From contig NZ_OZ244942.1 of NCBI RefSeq assembly GCF_965222285.1, positions 2,356,001-2,420,000 of the forward strand: a DNA stretch of 64,000 nucleotides, given 5' to 3'. Position numbers and translations under genes: made by a program. The notes beneath the pieces are model-generated. The model was not told the origin of the DNA. It was given only the letters and a program-made list of their open reading frames with translations, and did no database searches. Origin of the DNA: Tepidicaulis sp002389665 (GTDB taxonomy: Bacteria > Pseudomonadota > Alphaproteobacteria > Parvibaculales > Parvibaculaceae). Shown piece after piece: positions 1-8,620 of the stretch (position 1 is the stretch's first letter; each line of letters starts with the position of its first letter).

Positions 1-1998
1 GCGGGGCTCAGCGCGCTTTTCATCTGGCGGCGCATGCGGGTCGGCATCTGGCGTATTCTTGCCATGGCACTGCTGCTCGCGCTCATTGCCAATCCGTCCG
101 TGCGCCAGGAAGAGAGGGAAACCGTTCCCGATGTCGCCCTTCTCGTGGTCGATACCAGCGCCAGCATGCGCCTTGAAGAACGCGCTCAGACGGCGAAAGC
201 TGCCAGCGAAACATTGCAGCGCGAACTCAGTAAATTCTCCGATCTTGATCTGCGCACCATCTATGCGGGCAGCGCGCCGGGCGGTGACGGCACGGCGCTT
301 TTCACCAATATCGCTTCCTCCCTTGCCGATGTGCCCGCCGAGCGCGTGGCAGGCATCGTGCTTTTGACGGACGGGCAGGTGCATGACGTGCCCGGCAGTC
401 TTGAGGCGTTCGGCTTCGATGCGCCGCTTCACACCGTCACGATCGGCGATCCGGGCGCTTATGACCGGCGCCTTGTGATCGAGGAAGCCCCGCGCTTCGG
501 CATTGTGGGCGAGCCTGTCTCCATTGCCTTCCGTATCGAGGAAACGGGCCCCTCCCCCGGCAATGAGCCCGTCACCGTCACGCTGCGGCTCGACGGGGAA
601 GATGTCGCCACCACCTTTGCCCGCCCCGGCGAGCGCGAGCGGGTGAGCGTCACGCTGCCTCATGGCGGCACGAATGTCATCGAGCTGCAGGCGGCAGGCG
701 ATGCAAGCGAGCTGACGCTGCAGAACAACCGCGCCGTGACCACGCCTACCGGCATCCGCGACCGCCTGCGTGTGCTGCTCGTCTCCGGCGAACCTCATGC
801 GGGCGAGCGCACCTGGCGCAATCTGCTCAAAGCTGATCCAGCAGTCGATCTCGTTCACTTCACCATTCTGCGCCCGCCGGAAAAACAGGACGGCACGCCG
901 ATCAACGAGCTTTCGCTTATCGCCTTTCCGACGCGCGAGCTTTTCTCGCTGAAGCTCGACGAATTCGATCTCATTATCTTCGACCGCTACCGCCGGCGCG
1001 GTGTGCTGCCCATCGTCTATTTCGACAATATCGCCCAGTACGTGGCTGAAGGCGGCGCGGTGCTGACGGCGGCAGGCCCGCCTTTCGCAGGCCCCTTCAG
1101 CCTTTACCGCACGCCTCTTGCGAGCATTCTGCCTGCCCAGCCTTCCGGCACGGTGACGGAGGAAGGTTTCAAACCGGAGCTTTCGGAAAGCGGACGCAGA
1201 CATCCCGTCACCGCCGAGCTGACCGGCGGGCAAAGCACACCGCCCTCCTGGGGGCGCTGGTTCCGCCTGATCGACACACTGCAGGACAGAGGTGAGATGC
1301 TGATGAGCGGGCCGGAAGGCAAGCCGCTCCTCGTGCTCGACCGGGTGGGCGAAGGCCGGGTGGCGCAATTCATGTCCGACCAGGGCTGGCTCTGGGCGCG
1401 CGGCTTTGAAGGCGGCGGCCCGCAGGCGGAACTTCTGCGCCGCACCGCGCACTGGCTGATGAAAGAACCCGACCTTGAAGAAGAACGGCTGAGCGCAAGC
1501 GGCAAGGCGGGCCGTCTTCTCATCGAGCGCCGGACCATGGGAGCGGCGACGCCGCCTGCCGGCATCACCTATCCCTCCGGCGCGCGCGAAGAGGTACCGC
1601 TGAAAGAGGATCAGCCCGGGCTTTTCAACGCCGCGCTCGAGACGGATGAAATCGGCCTCTACCGGATCGAGCAAGGCGGGCTCACCGCGCTCACCGCCAT
1701 CGGCCCGGCCAACCCCAAGGAATATGCGCAGGTCGTGACCAGCGATGAGAAACTGCGCCCTTTGAGCGAAGCGTCGGGCGGGGGTATTTTTAATCTCATC
1801 CTGCCGGAAAACGAACCCCCGCAAGTGCGCCGGGTGCGTGCCGGGCGCGACACGCAGGGAAGCGACTGGATGGGCTTCCGCCGCAACGAGTCTTACATTC
1901 TGCGCGCCGTGACGGACGTGCCGCTCTTGAGCGGTCTGCTCGCCGCCATTGCGATGCTGGGGCTTCTACTTTTCGCCTGGTGGCGGGAGAGCCGGTAA
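1..1998 (+). CDS. Membrane-anchored VWA-like protein, left end cut off
   Basis: The reading frame is open to base 1, and eleven codons upstream of the first ATG (34) continue a hydrophobic N-terminal segment, so the true start lies outside the window. From that ATG, residues 8-20 are a membrane span. A von Willebrand A-like fold follows, with the MIDAS motif DTSAS at 40-44 and LLTDG near 110. A long extracytoplasmic middle part resembles the glutamine-amidotransferase-like region of such proteins. A second membrane span lies at about 634-650 before a short basic tail. Proteins of this layout are known from alphaproteobacterial MoxR/DUF58/DUF4159 operons, where this gene is usually last. The upstream genes are not visible, so that context is inferred. 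Biochemical role unknown. Confidence 0.75.
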   Translation, partial: AGLSALFIWRRMRVGIWRILAMALLLALIANPSVRQEERETVPDVALLVVDTSASMRLEERAQTAKAASETLQRELSKFSDLDLRTIYAGSAPGGDGTALFTNIASSLADVPAERVAGIVLLTDGQVHDVPGSLEAFGFDAPLHTVTIGDPGAYDRRLVIEEAPRFGIVGEPVSIAFRIEETGPSPGNEPVTVTLRLDGEDVATTFARPGERERVSVTLPHGGTNVIELQAAGDASELTLQNNRAVTTPTGIRDRLRVLLVSGEPHAGERTWRNLLKADPAVDLVHFTILRPPEKQDGTPINELSLIAFPTRELFSLKLDEFDLIIFDRYRRRGVLPIVYFDNIAQYVAEGGAVLTAAGPPFAGPFSLYRTPLASILPAQPSGTVTEEGFKPELSESGRRHPVTAELTGGQSTPPSWGRWFRLIDTLQDRGEMLMSGPEGKPLLVLDRVGEGRVAQFMSDQGWLWARGFEGGGPQAELLRRTAHWLMKEPDLEEERLSASGKAGRLLIERRTMGAATPPAGITYPSGAREEVPLKEDQPGLFNAALETDEIGLYRIEQGGLTALTAIGPANPKEYAQVVTSDEKLRPLSEASGGGIFNLILPENEPPQVRRVRAGRDTQGSDWMGFRRNESYILRAVTDVPLLSGLLAAIAMLGLLLFAWWRESR

Positions 1999-2018
1999 GG
2001 CCCTCCCCCGCACCCCGC

Positions 2019-2534
2019 TCAGATCGCCGTGCCGAGCGGCGGTTTCGTCACCGCCCCTTTGACATGGGAAAACGCGCCGAGATCGAGCTCGCGGTAAAGC
2101 AGCCGCGAGGGGTCCACCGGCCCCGGCATGGTGAGCCGGCCCGGCGGCACCGGCCCGAAGCCGACCCGCGCATAATAAGGCGCATCGCCCACCAGAATAA
2201 CGAGCCGGTAGCCCATGGCCTTGGCATCGGCAAGGCCTCTTTCCATCAGTTTGATGCCGCAGCCCTTGCCGCGCAGCTGCGGTTTGACCGCAAGCGGGCC
2301 GAGCATCAGCCCCGGCTCGCCGCCGATCAGGATCGGCCAGAAGCTGAGCGCGCCGATCATCTCGCGCGCCTCCCCCTCGCCCGCATAAGCGACATAGGAA
2401 AGTTCGGGAATGGAGGTATTGCCTTCCCGCAGCCGCTGGGCGGCTTTGGCATACCGGCCCGGGCCGAAGGCATCATCCAGCAGCGCCTCGATTTCGGGCG
2501 CATGTTCGGGCCGTTCAAGTTCGATCGTAAACAT
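2019..2534 (-). CDS. GNAT-family N-acetyltransferase
   Basis: A 171-residue single-domain GNAT protein of the YhbS type. The acetyl-CoA pyrophosphate-binding motif is visible as QLRGKGCG in the middle of the protein, preceded by the strand LMLGPLAVKP, and the C-terminal part has the YYARVGFG segment seen in this family. The ATG has a GAGAG ribosome site 5 bases upstream. The gene converges on the VWA-like gene with a 20-base gap and stands alone. The substrate cannot be deduced. Confidence 0.85.
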   Translation of the reverse strand: MFTIELERPEHAPEIEALLDDAFGPGRYAKAAQRLREGNTSIPELSYVAYAGEGEAREMIGALSFWPILIGGEPGLMLGPLAVKPQLRGKGCGIKLMERGLADAKAMGYRLVILVGDAPYYARVGFGPVPPGRLTMPGPVDPSRLLYRELDLGAFSHVKGAVTKPPLGTAI

Positions 2535-2693
2535 GTTTTCTCTCAGTGCGTCGGGTCATCGGAACAAGGCTCCCCTCATCCCGCACACTGATTGCCAGCT
2601 TAGCAGGACAAAGACGGCCCATGGCAAATGGCGGGCAGATGCCGGCCAGTTGCGCCGCTTCGTCGTCGCTGGATGAAAACCCGGGCAAGCACC

Positions 2694-3065
2694 TTAGCCA
2701 TGGCGGGGCGTGCTCCTGTAAGCAATGATGAACGCGACAAGGAGCAGCGCGTCGATGAGGCCGCCAAGCACCACGCCGCCCGCCACGCGCCCTTCGCCGT
2801 AAAGCCAGGCAACGGGCAGAGCGAAGGCAAGCTTTTCGAGAAAGGTAATAGGCATCAGCGCTCTGTAGCGCACCGGATCGGAGGCGATGAGCAGGAAAAG
2901 CACCTGCCAAACAAGCGCCGTGCCGATAAAGCCGTAATAAAATTCAGGATGGGTGATGGCCGGCGGATTGAGCGCGCCGACCTGAGCTTCCATGAAAAGC
3001 TGCGGCGCGAGCACCACGATCCCATAGACCGCGGCCACGATATAAATCCAGCGTGCCAGTTTCAT
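2694..3065 (-). CDS. Small four-helix membrane protein, unknown function
   Basis: A 123-residue, very hydrophobic protein with four predicted membrane helices: roughly residues 5-25, 45-63, 72-90 and 96-116. The ATG is well supported by a GGGAGGG ribosome site 8 bases upstream. I recognise no enzymatic motif. It reads away from the SDR gene, and about 230 bases separate the two starts, so that gap probably holds two divergent promoters. Small proteins of this shape are common in alphaproteobacteria and are annotated only as hypothetical. Confidence 0.7.
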   Translation of the reverse strand: MKLARWIYIVAAVYGIVVLAPQLFMEAQVGALNPPAITHPEFYYGFIGTALVWQVLFLLIASDPVRYRALMPITFLEKLAFALPVAWLYGEGRVAGGVVLGGLIDALLLVAFIIAYRSTPRHG

Positions 3066-3294
3066 CGCTCATCCCTCCCCGGCGGGCGCAAAAGCCCCCC
3101 AAACCGGCAAGGCGATTAGCACGCACAGGACGCAGGGTCCAGCGGAACTTGCCCGCTCGCGCCCTCCCGCCCTGCCGGTAAAGGCCTAAGAAAGCGCTGG
3201 CCCGCGCGGAAAACTGCCGCTAGCTTGCCCTCGAGCCAAGGGCGGCCCAGACCGCCGAGGGATGAGAAGCGGAACAGAAAACAGGGAGAGCAAA

Positions 3295-4209
3295 ATGGGA
3301 TTGCTTGACGGAAAAGTCGTTCTCGTAACCGGTGCCGGGCGCGGCATTGGCCGGGACTGCGCGATTATCGCGGCGGCGCAGGGCGCAAAGGTTGTGGTGA
3401 ACGATCTGGGCGGCGGCGTGGCCGGCGGCGATGCGGGCGATGTGGGCCCGGCGCAGGAAGTCGTCAACGAAATCACGAAAGCTGGCGGTGAAGCCGTCGC
3501 CAATACCGATTCCGTCGCCATCAAGAGCGGCGCGGAAGCCATGGTCGAACAGGCGCTCGACACATTCGGCGGCCTGCATTCGGTGATCAGCCCGGCAGGT
3601 ATTCTGCGCGACGGCATGTTCCATAAAATGGCGGATGAAGACTGGCATTCGGTGATCGATGTGCACCTTAATGGCAGCTACAACGTCACGCGCGCCGCCA
3701 TCAATCATTTCCGCGAGCAGGAAGAAGGCAATTTCGTTCTCTTCACCTCGACGAGCGGTCTGATCGGCAATATCGGCCAGGCGAACTACGCCGCCGCGAA
3801 AATGGGCATTGCCGGCCTTTCCCGCATCATCGCCATGGAAGGCGAGAAAAAGAACGTGCGCTCCAACATCATCGCGCCCTTCGCCTGGACGCGCATGATC
3901 GCCACCATTCCGGTGAAGGACGAAGCCTCCGCGCAGCGCGTGGAACGCATGAAAAACGCCATGCGCGCCGATCAGGTCGCGAAAATGGCCGTGGCGCTCG
4001 CCGCGCCTTCTTGCGAAACCTCGGGCCAGATCTTCGCCGTGCGCGGCAACGAGCTCTTCCTCTTCAACCAGCCCCGCCCCGTGCGCGGCATGGCGCGGCT
4101 GGAAGGCTGGGAGCCCGACACGATCCTCTCCCATGCGCTACCTTCCATGAAGGCGGACATGACCGATCTCGGCGCCACCGCCTCGGTCTTCCCCTGGGAA
4201 CCGATTTAA
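3295..4209 (+). CDS. Short-chain dehydrogenase/reductase (HSD17B4-like)
   Basis: A 304-residue classical-type SDR. The nucleotide-binding motif TGAGRGIG is at residues 12-19 and an acidic NDLGGG turn follows the second strand, as in NAD-dependent members. The catalytic set is N126, S152, Y165 and K169 (YAAAK). The segment AGILRDGMF matches the peroxisomal multifunctional enzyme type 2 / 3-hydroxyacyl-CoA dehydrogenase branch. The usual NNAG motif is changed to SPAG at 99-102. The ATG at 3295 is preferred over one 11 codons upstream because it follows a GGGAGAG ribosome site and starts the conserved fold. A fatty-acyl-CoA or steroid substrate is likely but not proven. Confidence 0.85.
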   Translation: MGLLDGKVVLVTGAGRGIGRDCAIIAAAQGAKVVVNDLGGGVAGGDAGDVGPAQEVVNEITKAGGEAVANTDSVAIKSGAEAMVEQALDTFGGLHSVISPAGILRDGMFHKMADEDWHSVIDVHLNGSYNVTRAAINHFREQEEGNFVLFTSTSGLIGNIGQANYAAAKMGIAGLSRIIAMEGEKKNVRSNIIAPFAWTRMIATIPVKDEASAQRVERMKNAMRADQVAKMAVALAAPSCETSGQIFAVRGNELFLFNQPRPVRGMARLEGWEPDTILSHALPSMKADMTDLGATASVFPWEPI

Positions 4210-4230
4210 GCATCAGCTGCATACGAAACG

Positions 4231-4265
4231 AAAAGGCCTTCGCTCCGGCGGGGGCCTTTTTGTTT
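4231..4265. terminator. Bidirectional intrinsic terminator
   Basis: An inverted repeat AAAAGGCC (4231-4238) / GGCCTTTT (4253-4260) is followed by T on the plus strand, and by a T-run on the minus strand as well. It lies between the ends of the convergent SDR and LysR genes and can serve both. Confidence 0.75.
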
Positions 4266-4284
4266 CCGCTACACCCCAAGCCCT

Positions 4285-5202
4285 CTACACCCCAAGCCAG
4301 GGCGCGCGGCCTTCGCCGTATTTCTCCACCATGAAGTCCACAAAGGCGCGGACCTTGGAGGGCATGTGCCGCCGGTCGGCATAGATGAGATGAAGGCGCA
4401 CTGCATCGTCGACCTCCTCTTCAAGAACGCGGACAAGCGCACCGCTTTTCAAATGCCGGTAGGCAATGAAGTCCGGCACATGCTGGAGCCCGAGCCCGGC
4501 CAATACCACCGGCTGAATGGCAACAGAGGTATTGGCGATGAAGCGGCCCGAGACGGGCACCGAGACGACCTGCCCCTGGCCATTGCGCAAGGTCCAATAA
4601 GAGCGGTCGGGAAGCTGGCTATTGATGATGCAGGCATGATGGCTGAGATCATCGAGCGTGCGCGGCGCGCCGAATTTTTCGATGTAAGACGGCGCGGCGC
4701 AGATGAAGCGGTGCACCGGGGCAAGCTGGCGGGCGATGAGACTTGAATCCGCCATGCCCGAAATCCGGACGCCCACATCATAGCCCCCCGACACGAAGTC
4801 GATCATGTGATCGGCAAGATCGATCTCCACCGTCAGGTCCGGATAACGCTCCATGAATTCGGGCAGCGCCTCGCCGAACTCATACTGCGTGAAGGAAATA
4901 GGCGCGCTGACTTTCAAGACGCCCGTCACCTTGCCCGAAAGCTCACTTGCGGCAGCCGCGGCAAAACGCGCCTCATCCACCGCCCGCTTGGCGTGATCGA
5001 GCACCGCCGCCCCTTCCCGCGTCAAAGACAGCGTGCGGGTGGTGCGGTTGAGGAGCCGGGCGCCCAGCGCCTCCTCCAGCGCCGTGACCTGGCGGCTGAC
5101 CGCGCCTTTTGAGATGTGCAGCCGCTCGGCGGCCCGCGTGAAACTGCCCGCCTCCACGACTTCCGTGAAAATCCGCAAGAGATTGAGGTCGGGCAGGCTC
5201 AT
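4285..5202 (-). CDS. LysR-family transcriptional regulator
   Basis: A 305-residue LysR protein. Residues 1-60 form the winged helix-turn-helix (LRIFTEVVEAGSFTRAAERL, then ISKGAVSRQVTALEEALG), and residues 90-295 are the periplasmic-binding-like effector domain. It belongs to the large subgroup related to AaeR/DmlR. It is divergent from wrbA, with 159 bases between the starts and a palindrome in that gap. This layout usually means the regulator controls both itself and the divergent operon, here two quinone-detoxifying enzymes. The effector is unknown. Confidence 0.9.
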   Translation of the reverse strand: MSLPDLNLLRIFTEVVEAGSFTRAAERLHISKGAVSRQVTALEEALGARLLNRTTRTLSLTREGAAVLDHAKRAVDEARFAAAAASELSGKVTGVLKVSAPISFTQYEFGEALPEFMERYPDLTVEIDLADHMIDFVSGGYDVGVRISGMADSSLIARQLAPVHRFICAAPSYIEKFGAPRTLDDLSHHACIINSQLPDRSYWTLRNGQGQVVSVPVSGRFIANTSVAIQPVVLAGLGLQHVPDFIAYRHLKSGALVRVLEEEVDDAVRLHLIYADRRHMPSKVRAFVDFMVEKYGEGRAPWLGV

Positions 5203-5216
5203 TTCATTGCATCCGT

Positions 5217-5238
5217 TATCGAAACAATATGTTTCTAG
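5217..5238. promoter_or_regulatory. Candidate LysR operator
   Basis: GAAACA-ATA-TGTTTC (5221-5235) is a perfect 6-base-arm palindrome flanked by TATC on the left and GATA on the right. It sits 15 bases upstream of the LysR start codon, inside the divergent intergenic region, where an autoregulatory site is expected. The sequence is seen; the binding is inferred. Confidence 0.5.
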
Positions 5239-5361
5239 ATACGTATATTATCATCATGAACGAAACAAACTAAATATCGCCCATGAGAGACAGCGCAACG
5301 GCGCGTTGCGGACCGGCCCGGCGGATTTCCTGCCTTAGGGCTTTCACAAAGGGGATGAGCG

Positions 5362-5958
5362 ATGACCAAAATTCTCGTGCTTTATCACAGCTCTTACGGG
5401 CATATCGAAACCCTCGCCAAGGCGGTTGCCGAAGGCGTGACGGATGGCGGCGGCGAAGTGACGATCAAGCGCGTGCCCGAAACCATGGACAAGGAAACCA
5501 TGGCCAAGGCCGGCATGAAAACCGAGCAGGAAGCGCCGGTCGCGCAACCTTCCGAGCTTGCCGAGTATGATGCCATCATCTTCGGCACCCCTACCCGCTT
5601 CGGCAATATGTCCGCGCAGATGCGCCAGTTCCTCGACATGACGGGCGGGCTTTGGGCGCAAGGCAAACTGATCGGCAAGCTGGGCTCCGTCTTCACCTCC
5701 ACAGGCACGGGCGGCGGCCAGGAAACGACCATTACGTCGTTCCACTCGACGCTGCTGCATCACGGCATGGTCATCTCCGGCGTGCCTTACGGCATTCCCG
5801 AGCTTGCTGACATCTCGCAAGTGCATGGCGGCAGCCCTTACGGCGCAGCTACCCTTGCCGGTGCCGATGGCAGCCGCACGCCGACGCAGCAGGAGCTTGC
5901 CATTGCCCGCCACCAGGGCAAGCACGTTGCCGGCCTTGCCGCAAAGCTCGCCGGCTAA
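5362..5958 (+). CDS. wrbA: NAD(P)H:quinone oxidoreductase WrbA
   Basis: A 198-residue flavodoxin-like protein, the same length as E. coli WrbA. It reduces quinones by two electrons using NAD(P)H and FMN, avoiding semiquinone radicals. The phosphate-binding FMN loop HSSYGHIETLA is at residues 9-19, the GTPTRFGNMSAQM segment near 75-87, and the WrbA-typical TSTGTGGGQETT near 113-124. It is followed after 34 bases by a glutathionyl-hydroquinone reductase, with which it probably forms an operon controlled by the divergent LysR gene. Confidence 0.95.
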   Translation: MTKILVLYHSSYGHIETLAKAVAEGVTDGGGEVTIKRVPETMDKETMAKAGMKTEQEAPVAQPSELAEYDAIIFGTPTRFGNMSAQMRQFLDMTGGLWAQGKLIGKLGSVFTSTGTGGGQETTITSFHSTLLHHGMVISGVPYGIPELADISQVHGGSPYGAATLAGADGSRTPTQQELAIARHQGKHVAGLAAKLAG

Positions 5959-5992
5959 CAGACACGATCACACGCATTAAAGGAGGCCCGCC

Positions 5993-6994
5993 ATGGGCAA
6001 GCTCGTTGACGGTATCTGGCACGATGTCTGGTACGACATGGAAAAAACCAAGGGCAAATTCGTCCGCTCCGAAAGCCAGTTCCGCAACTGGGTGACGGCG
6101 GACGGCGCGCCCGGGTCCGGCGGTACGAGCGGCTTCAAGGCGGCCTCCGGGCGCTACCATCTTTATGTTTCCTATGCCTGCCCCTGGGCGCACCGGACGC
6201 TGATCTTCCGCGCGCTCAAGGGACTGGCGCCTCATATCGGCGTCACCGTCACCGATCCCTTGATGCTTGAAGAAGGCTGGACGCTGAAAGGCGAAGATGG
6301 CGGCGAGAGCGACCCGCTTTACGGCAAGCAACGCCTCTACGAACTTTACACGAAAGCCGACCCCGCCTACTCGGGCCGCGTGACGGTGCCCGTTCTATGG
6401 GACAAGGAAACGGAAACCATCGTCTCCAATGAATCGGCCGAAATCATCCGCATGTTCAACAGCGCCTTCGACGATTTGCCGGGCGTTAAAACCGGCCTCG
6501 ATTTTTATCCGCAAGAGCTGCGCGAGGAGATCGACGCTATCAATGCCCGCGTTTATCGGGACGTGAATAACGGCGTTTATAAAGCCGGTTTCGCAACGAG
6601 CCAGGAGGCTTACGAAGAAGCCGTCACGGCGCTTTTCGATGCGCTTGATTGGCTTGAAGGCATCCTCACCCACAACCGCTATCTTTTGGGTGGACGGTTG
6701 ACGGAGGCTGACTGGCGGCTTTTTACGACGCTCATCCGCTTCGATGCGGTCTATGTCGGGCACTTCAAATGCAACATTGCGCGGATCGAGGATTATCCGG
6801 CGCTGTCAGGCTATCTGCGTGAGCTTTATCAGGTGCCCGGCGTGCGCGAGACCGTGCATTTCGATCACATCAAAAAGCACTATTACGGCAGCCACAAAAC
6901 GATCAATCCGGCGGGCGTCATACCCGCCGGACCGAAACTTCACCTCGACACGCCGCCCTGGCGCGAGCATCTGCCCGCCCGCTCGGCGGCATAA
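5993..6994 (+). CDS. Glutathionyl-hydroquinone reductase (YqjG/EcM4 type)
   Basis: A 333-residue Xi-class glutathione transferase that reduces glutathionylated hydroquinones. The active-site Cys is C63 in YACPWAHRT, at the same number as in E. coli YqjG. The N-terminal half is the thioredoxin-like domain, with the VPVLWDKE strand and NESAEIIRM glutathione-binding segment. The C-terminal half is helical, with ADWRLFTTLIRFD. A strong ribosome site (AAAGGAGG) lies 6 bases before the ATG. Together with wrbA it forms a quinone-protection unit. Confidence 0.93.
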   Translation: MGKLVDGIWHDVWYDMEKTKGKFVRSESQFRNWVTADGAPGSGGTSGFKAASGRYHLYVSYACPWAHRTLIFRALKGLAPHIGVTVTDPLMLEEGWTLKGEDGGESDPLYGKQRLYELYTKADPAYSGRVTVPVLWDKETETIVSNESAEIIRMFNSAFDDLPGVKTGLDFYPQELREEIDAINARVYRDVNNGVYKAGFATSQEAYEEAVTALFDALDWLEGILTHNRYLLGGRLTEADWRLFTTLIRFDAVYVGHFKCNIARIEDYPALSGYLRELYQVPGVRETVHFDHIKKHYYGSHKTINPAGVIPAGPKLHLDTPPWREHLPARSAA

Positions 6995-7006
6995 GCGAAA
7001 GGCATA

Positions 7007-7399
7007 TTATTCCGCCAATGTGCCTTGCGCTTTGAAACGCTGCTTAACGAGCGCCCAGCTGCGGTTCTGGTCGTATTTGCCGTCCCGTGACAGCGCGTTA
7101 TGGAAGGCCTTGAGCTCCGGGGAAGCACCCGAGGCGATATAGGCTTCCATATCCGCGATCACACAAGGACCGCCGATCACGACATCCGGGCCGCCTGCCG
7201 AGCATTGCCTGCCGATCCGGCGTAATTCGCGCAAGTGCTGCTCATGCAGCGCTTTCAGCTCTTCTTCCGAAGAAGGCAGCACCGTGGCCTGAGCGTTCAT
7301 TTCAGTGGAGGCCGAACCATACTCATCGGCAATGGCCGGCATATAAATCGCTCCGAGCGTGATAGCGAACGCGTATAGAGCGGAAAACAAAATGCGCAT
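7007..7399 (-). CDS. Small secreted protein, unknown function
   Basis: A 130-residue protein with an N-terminal signal peptide (about residues 2-24, ending MPAIADE). The mature part is polar, partly helical (SSEEELKALHEQHLREL) and contains two Cys that could pair. The ATG at 7399 is chosen over an in-frame start 17 codons upstream because it has a GGGAGAG ribosome site and opens directly with the signal peptide. It converges on the hydroquinone reductase gene with a 12-base gap. No family recognised. Confidence 0.6.
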   Translation of the reverse strand: MRILFSALYAFAITLGAIYMPAIADEYGSASTEMNAQATVLPSSEEELKALHEQHLRELRRIGRQCSAGGPDVVIGGPCVIADMEAYIASGASPELKAFHNALSRDGKYDQNRSWALVKQRFKAQGTLAE

Positions 7400-7501
7400 C
7401 GCATCTCTCCCGTTTGACATTGTTCGCTGCATTAACGGGCAGCCGCCCAAAAGGTTCGCAAAGCGGAAACACCCTGCCCAGACCCTTTCGCACGGCGTAA
7501 A

Positions 7502-8482
7502 TTATGCCGTAAGCGCAATGACATAGGCCGGCAGGCCAAGATAAAGGCTGGCGATGTAAAGCGCGAAGAAAATCACGAACACCGCCCCCTCGCTCCGGCT
7601 GATCACCCGCCCCGTCACCATGACAGGCAGAAGAACGAGCGCGGCGAGCACCATGATCCAGGCATCGTAAGCGGCAATCTGGCGCGTCACCGTCAAGGGT
7701 TCAACGAGCGCCGTGCCGCCGATAATGAGAAGAATATTGGCGATATTGCTGCCGATAATGTTGCCCACCGCAATGTCGCCCCGCCCCCGGTAAGCGGCAA
7801 TGGCGGAAACGGCAAGCTCCGGCAGCGAGGTGCCGATCGCCACGAGCGAGAGGCCGATCACCGCCTCAGCCACGCCGAGAGCACGGGCAATGGACGTGGC
7901 ACCTGACACCAAAAGATCGGCACCGAGCACGACACCGGCCAGCCCCGCCAGAAAAAGCGGAAAGGCAACGAGAAGCCGGGGCGGCAATCCGCCATATTCA
8001 TCCGCTTCCGTTTCATGGCGCGCGGCAACGGGCGAGCGGTTGGTGCTTTCCACCCAATAACAAATGCCGATATAGACGCCGAGCAATGCGATAAAGAGCG
8101 CGCCCTGCAGCGAGCCGACCATGCCGGTGAGACAAAGCGCGGCCATGGCGATTGTGACGGCGAACATAAAAAGCCCGTCCCGCACCACAAGCTGGCGTTC
8201 GGGACGCAGCGGCTGAATGAGTGCGGTCACCCCGAGGACAAGAAGAATATTCGCAATATTGGAGCCGACGACATTGCCCACGGCGATATCAGGCTGGCCC
8301 ACCAAGGCCGCGCTCAAGGAGACGGTGAATTCCGGCGCCGAAGTGCCGAAGGCAACGATCGTCAGCCCCACAATGATTTGCGAGACATTGAAACGCCCCG
8401 CAATCGCGACGGCCGCGCGCACCAGCACCTCCCCGCCCAGAAAAAGCAGCGCCAAGCCCGCCAGCACCGACAATACGTCCAT
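7502..8482 (-). CDS. Calcium/sodium antiporter (YrbG/CaxA family)
   Basis: A 326-residue inner-membrane exchanger with about ten helices in two inverted repeats. Each repeat carries the signature of the Ca2+/cation antiporter family: GTSAPEFTVS...GNVVGSNIANILL in the first half and GTSLPELAVS...GNIIGSNIANILL in the second. The acidic residues in these motifs bind the ions. The ATG follows GGGGGA at 5 bases. Single gene, with no functional link to its neighbours. Confidence 0.93.
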   Translation of the reverse strand: MDVLSVLAGLALLFLGGEVLVRAAVAIAGRFNVSQIIVGLTIVAFGTSAPEFTVSLSAALVGQPDIAVGNVVGSNIANILLVLGVTALIQPLRPERQLVVRDGLFMFAVTIAMAALCLTGMVGSLQGALFIALLGVYIGICYWVESTNRSPVAARHETEADEYGGLPPRLLVAFPLFLAGLAGVVLGADLLVSGATSIARALGVAEAVIGLSLVAIGTSLPELAVSAIAAYRGRGDIAVGNIIGSNIANILLIIGGTALVEPLTVTRQIAAYDAWIMVLAALVLLPVMVTGRVISRSEGAVFVIFFALYIASLYLGLPAYVIALTA

Positions 8483-8620
8483 GAAATCCCCCGGAAGACC
8501 GCCGCTGAGCCCAAGCTTGTGATCGGGCGCGGCGAAAGATAGTTTTGCTGGGCATAGATAAACACGAATAAAGCGCCGTCAAAAGCCCCGCAGAGGGCAG
8601 ACGGAATAAAGGAGACGGGG

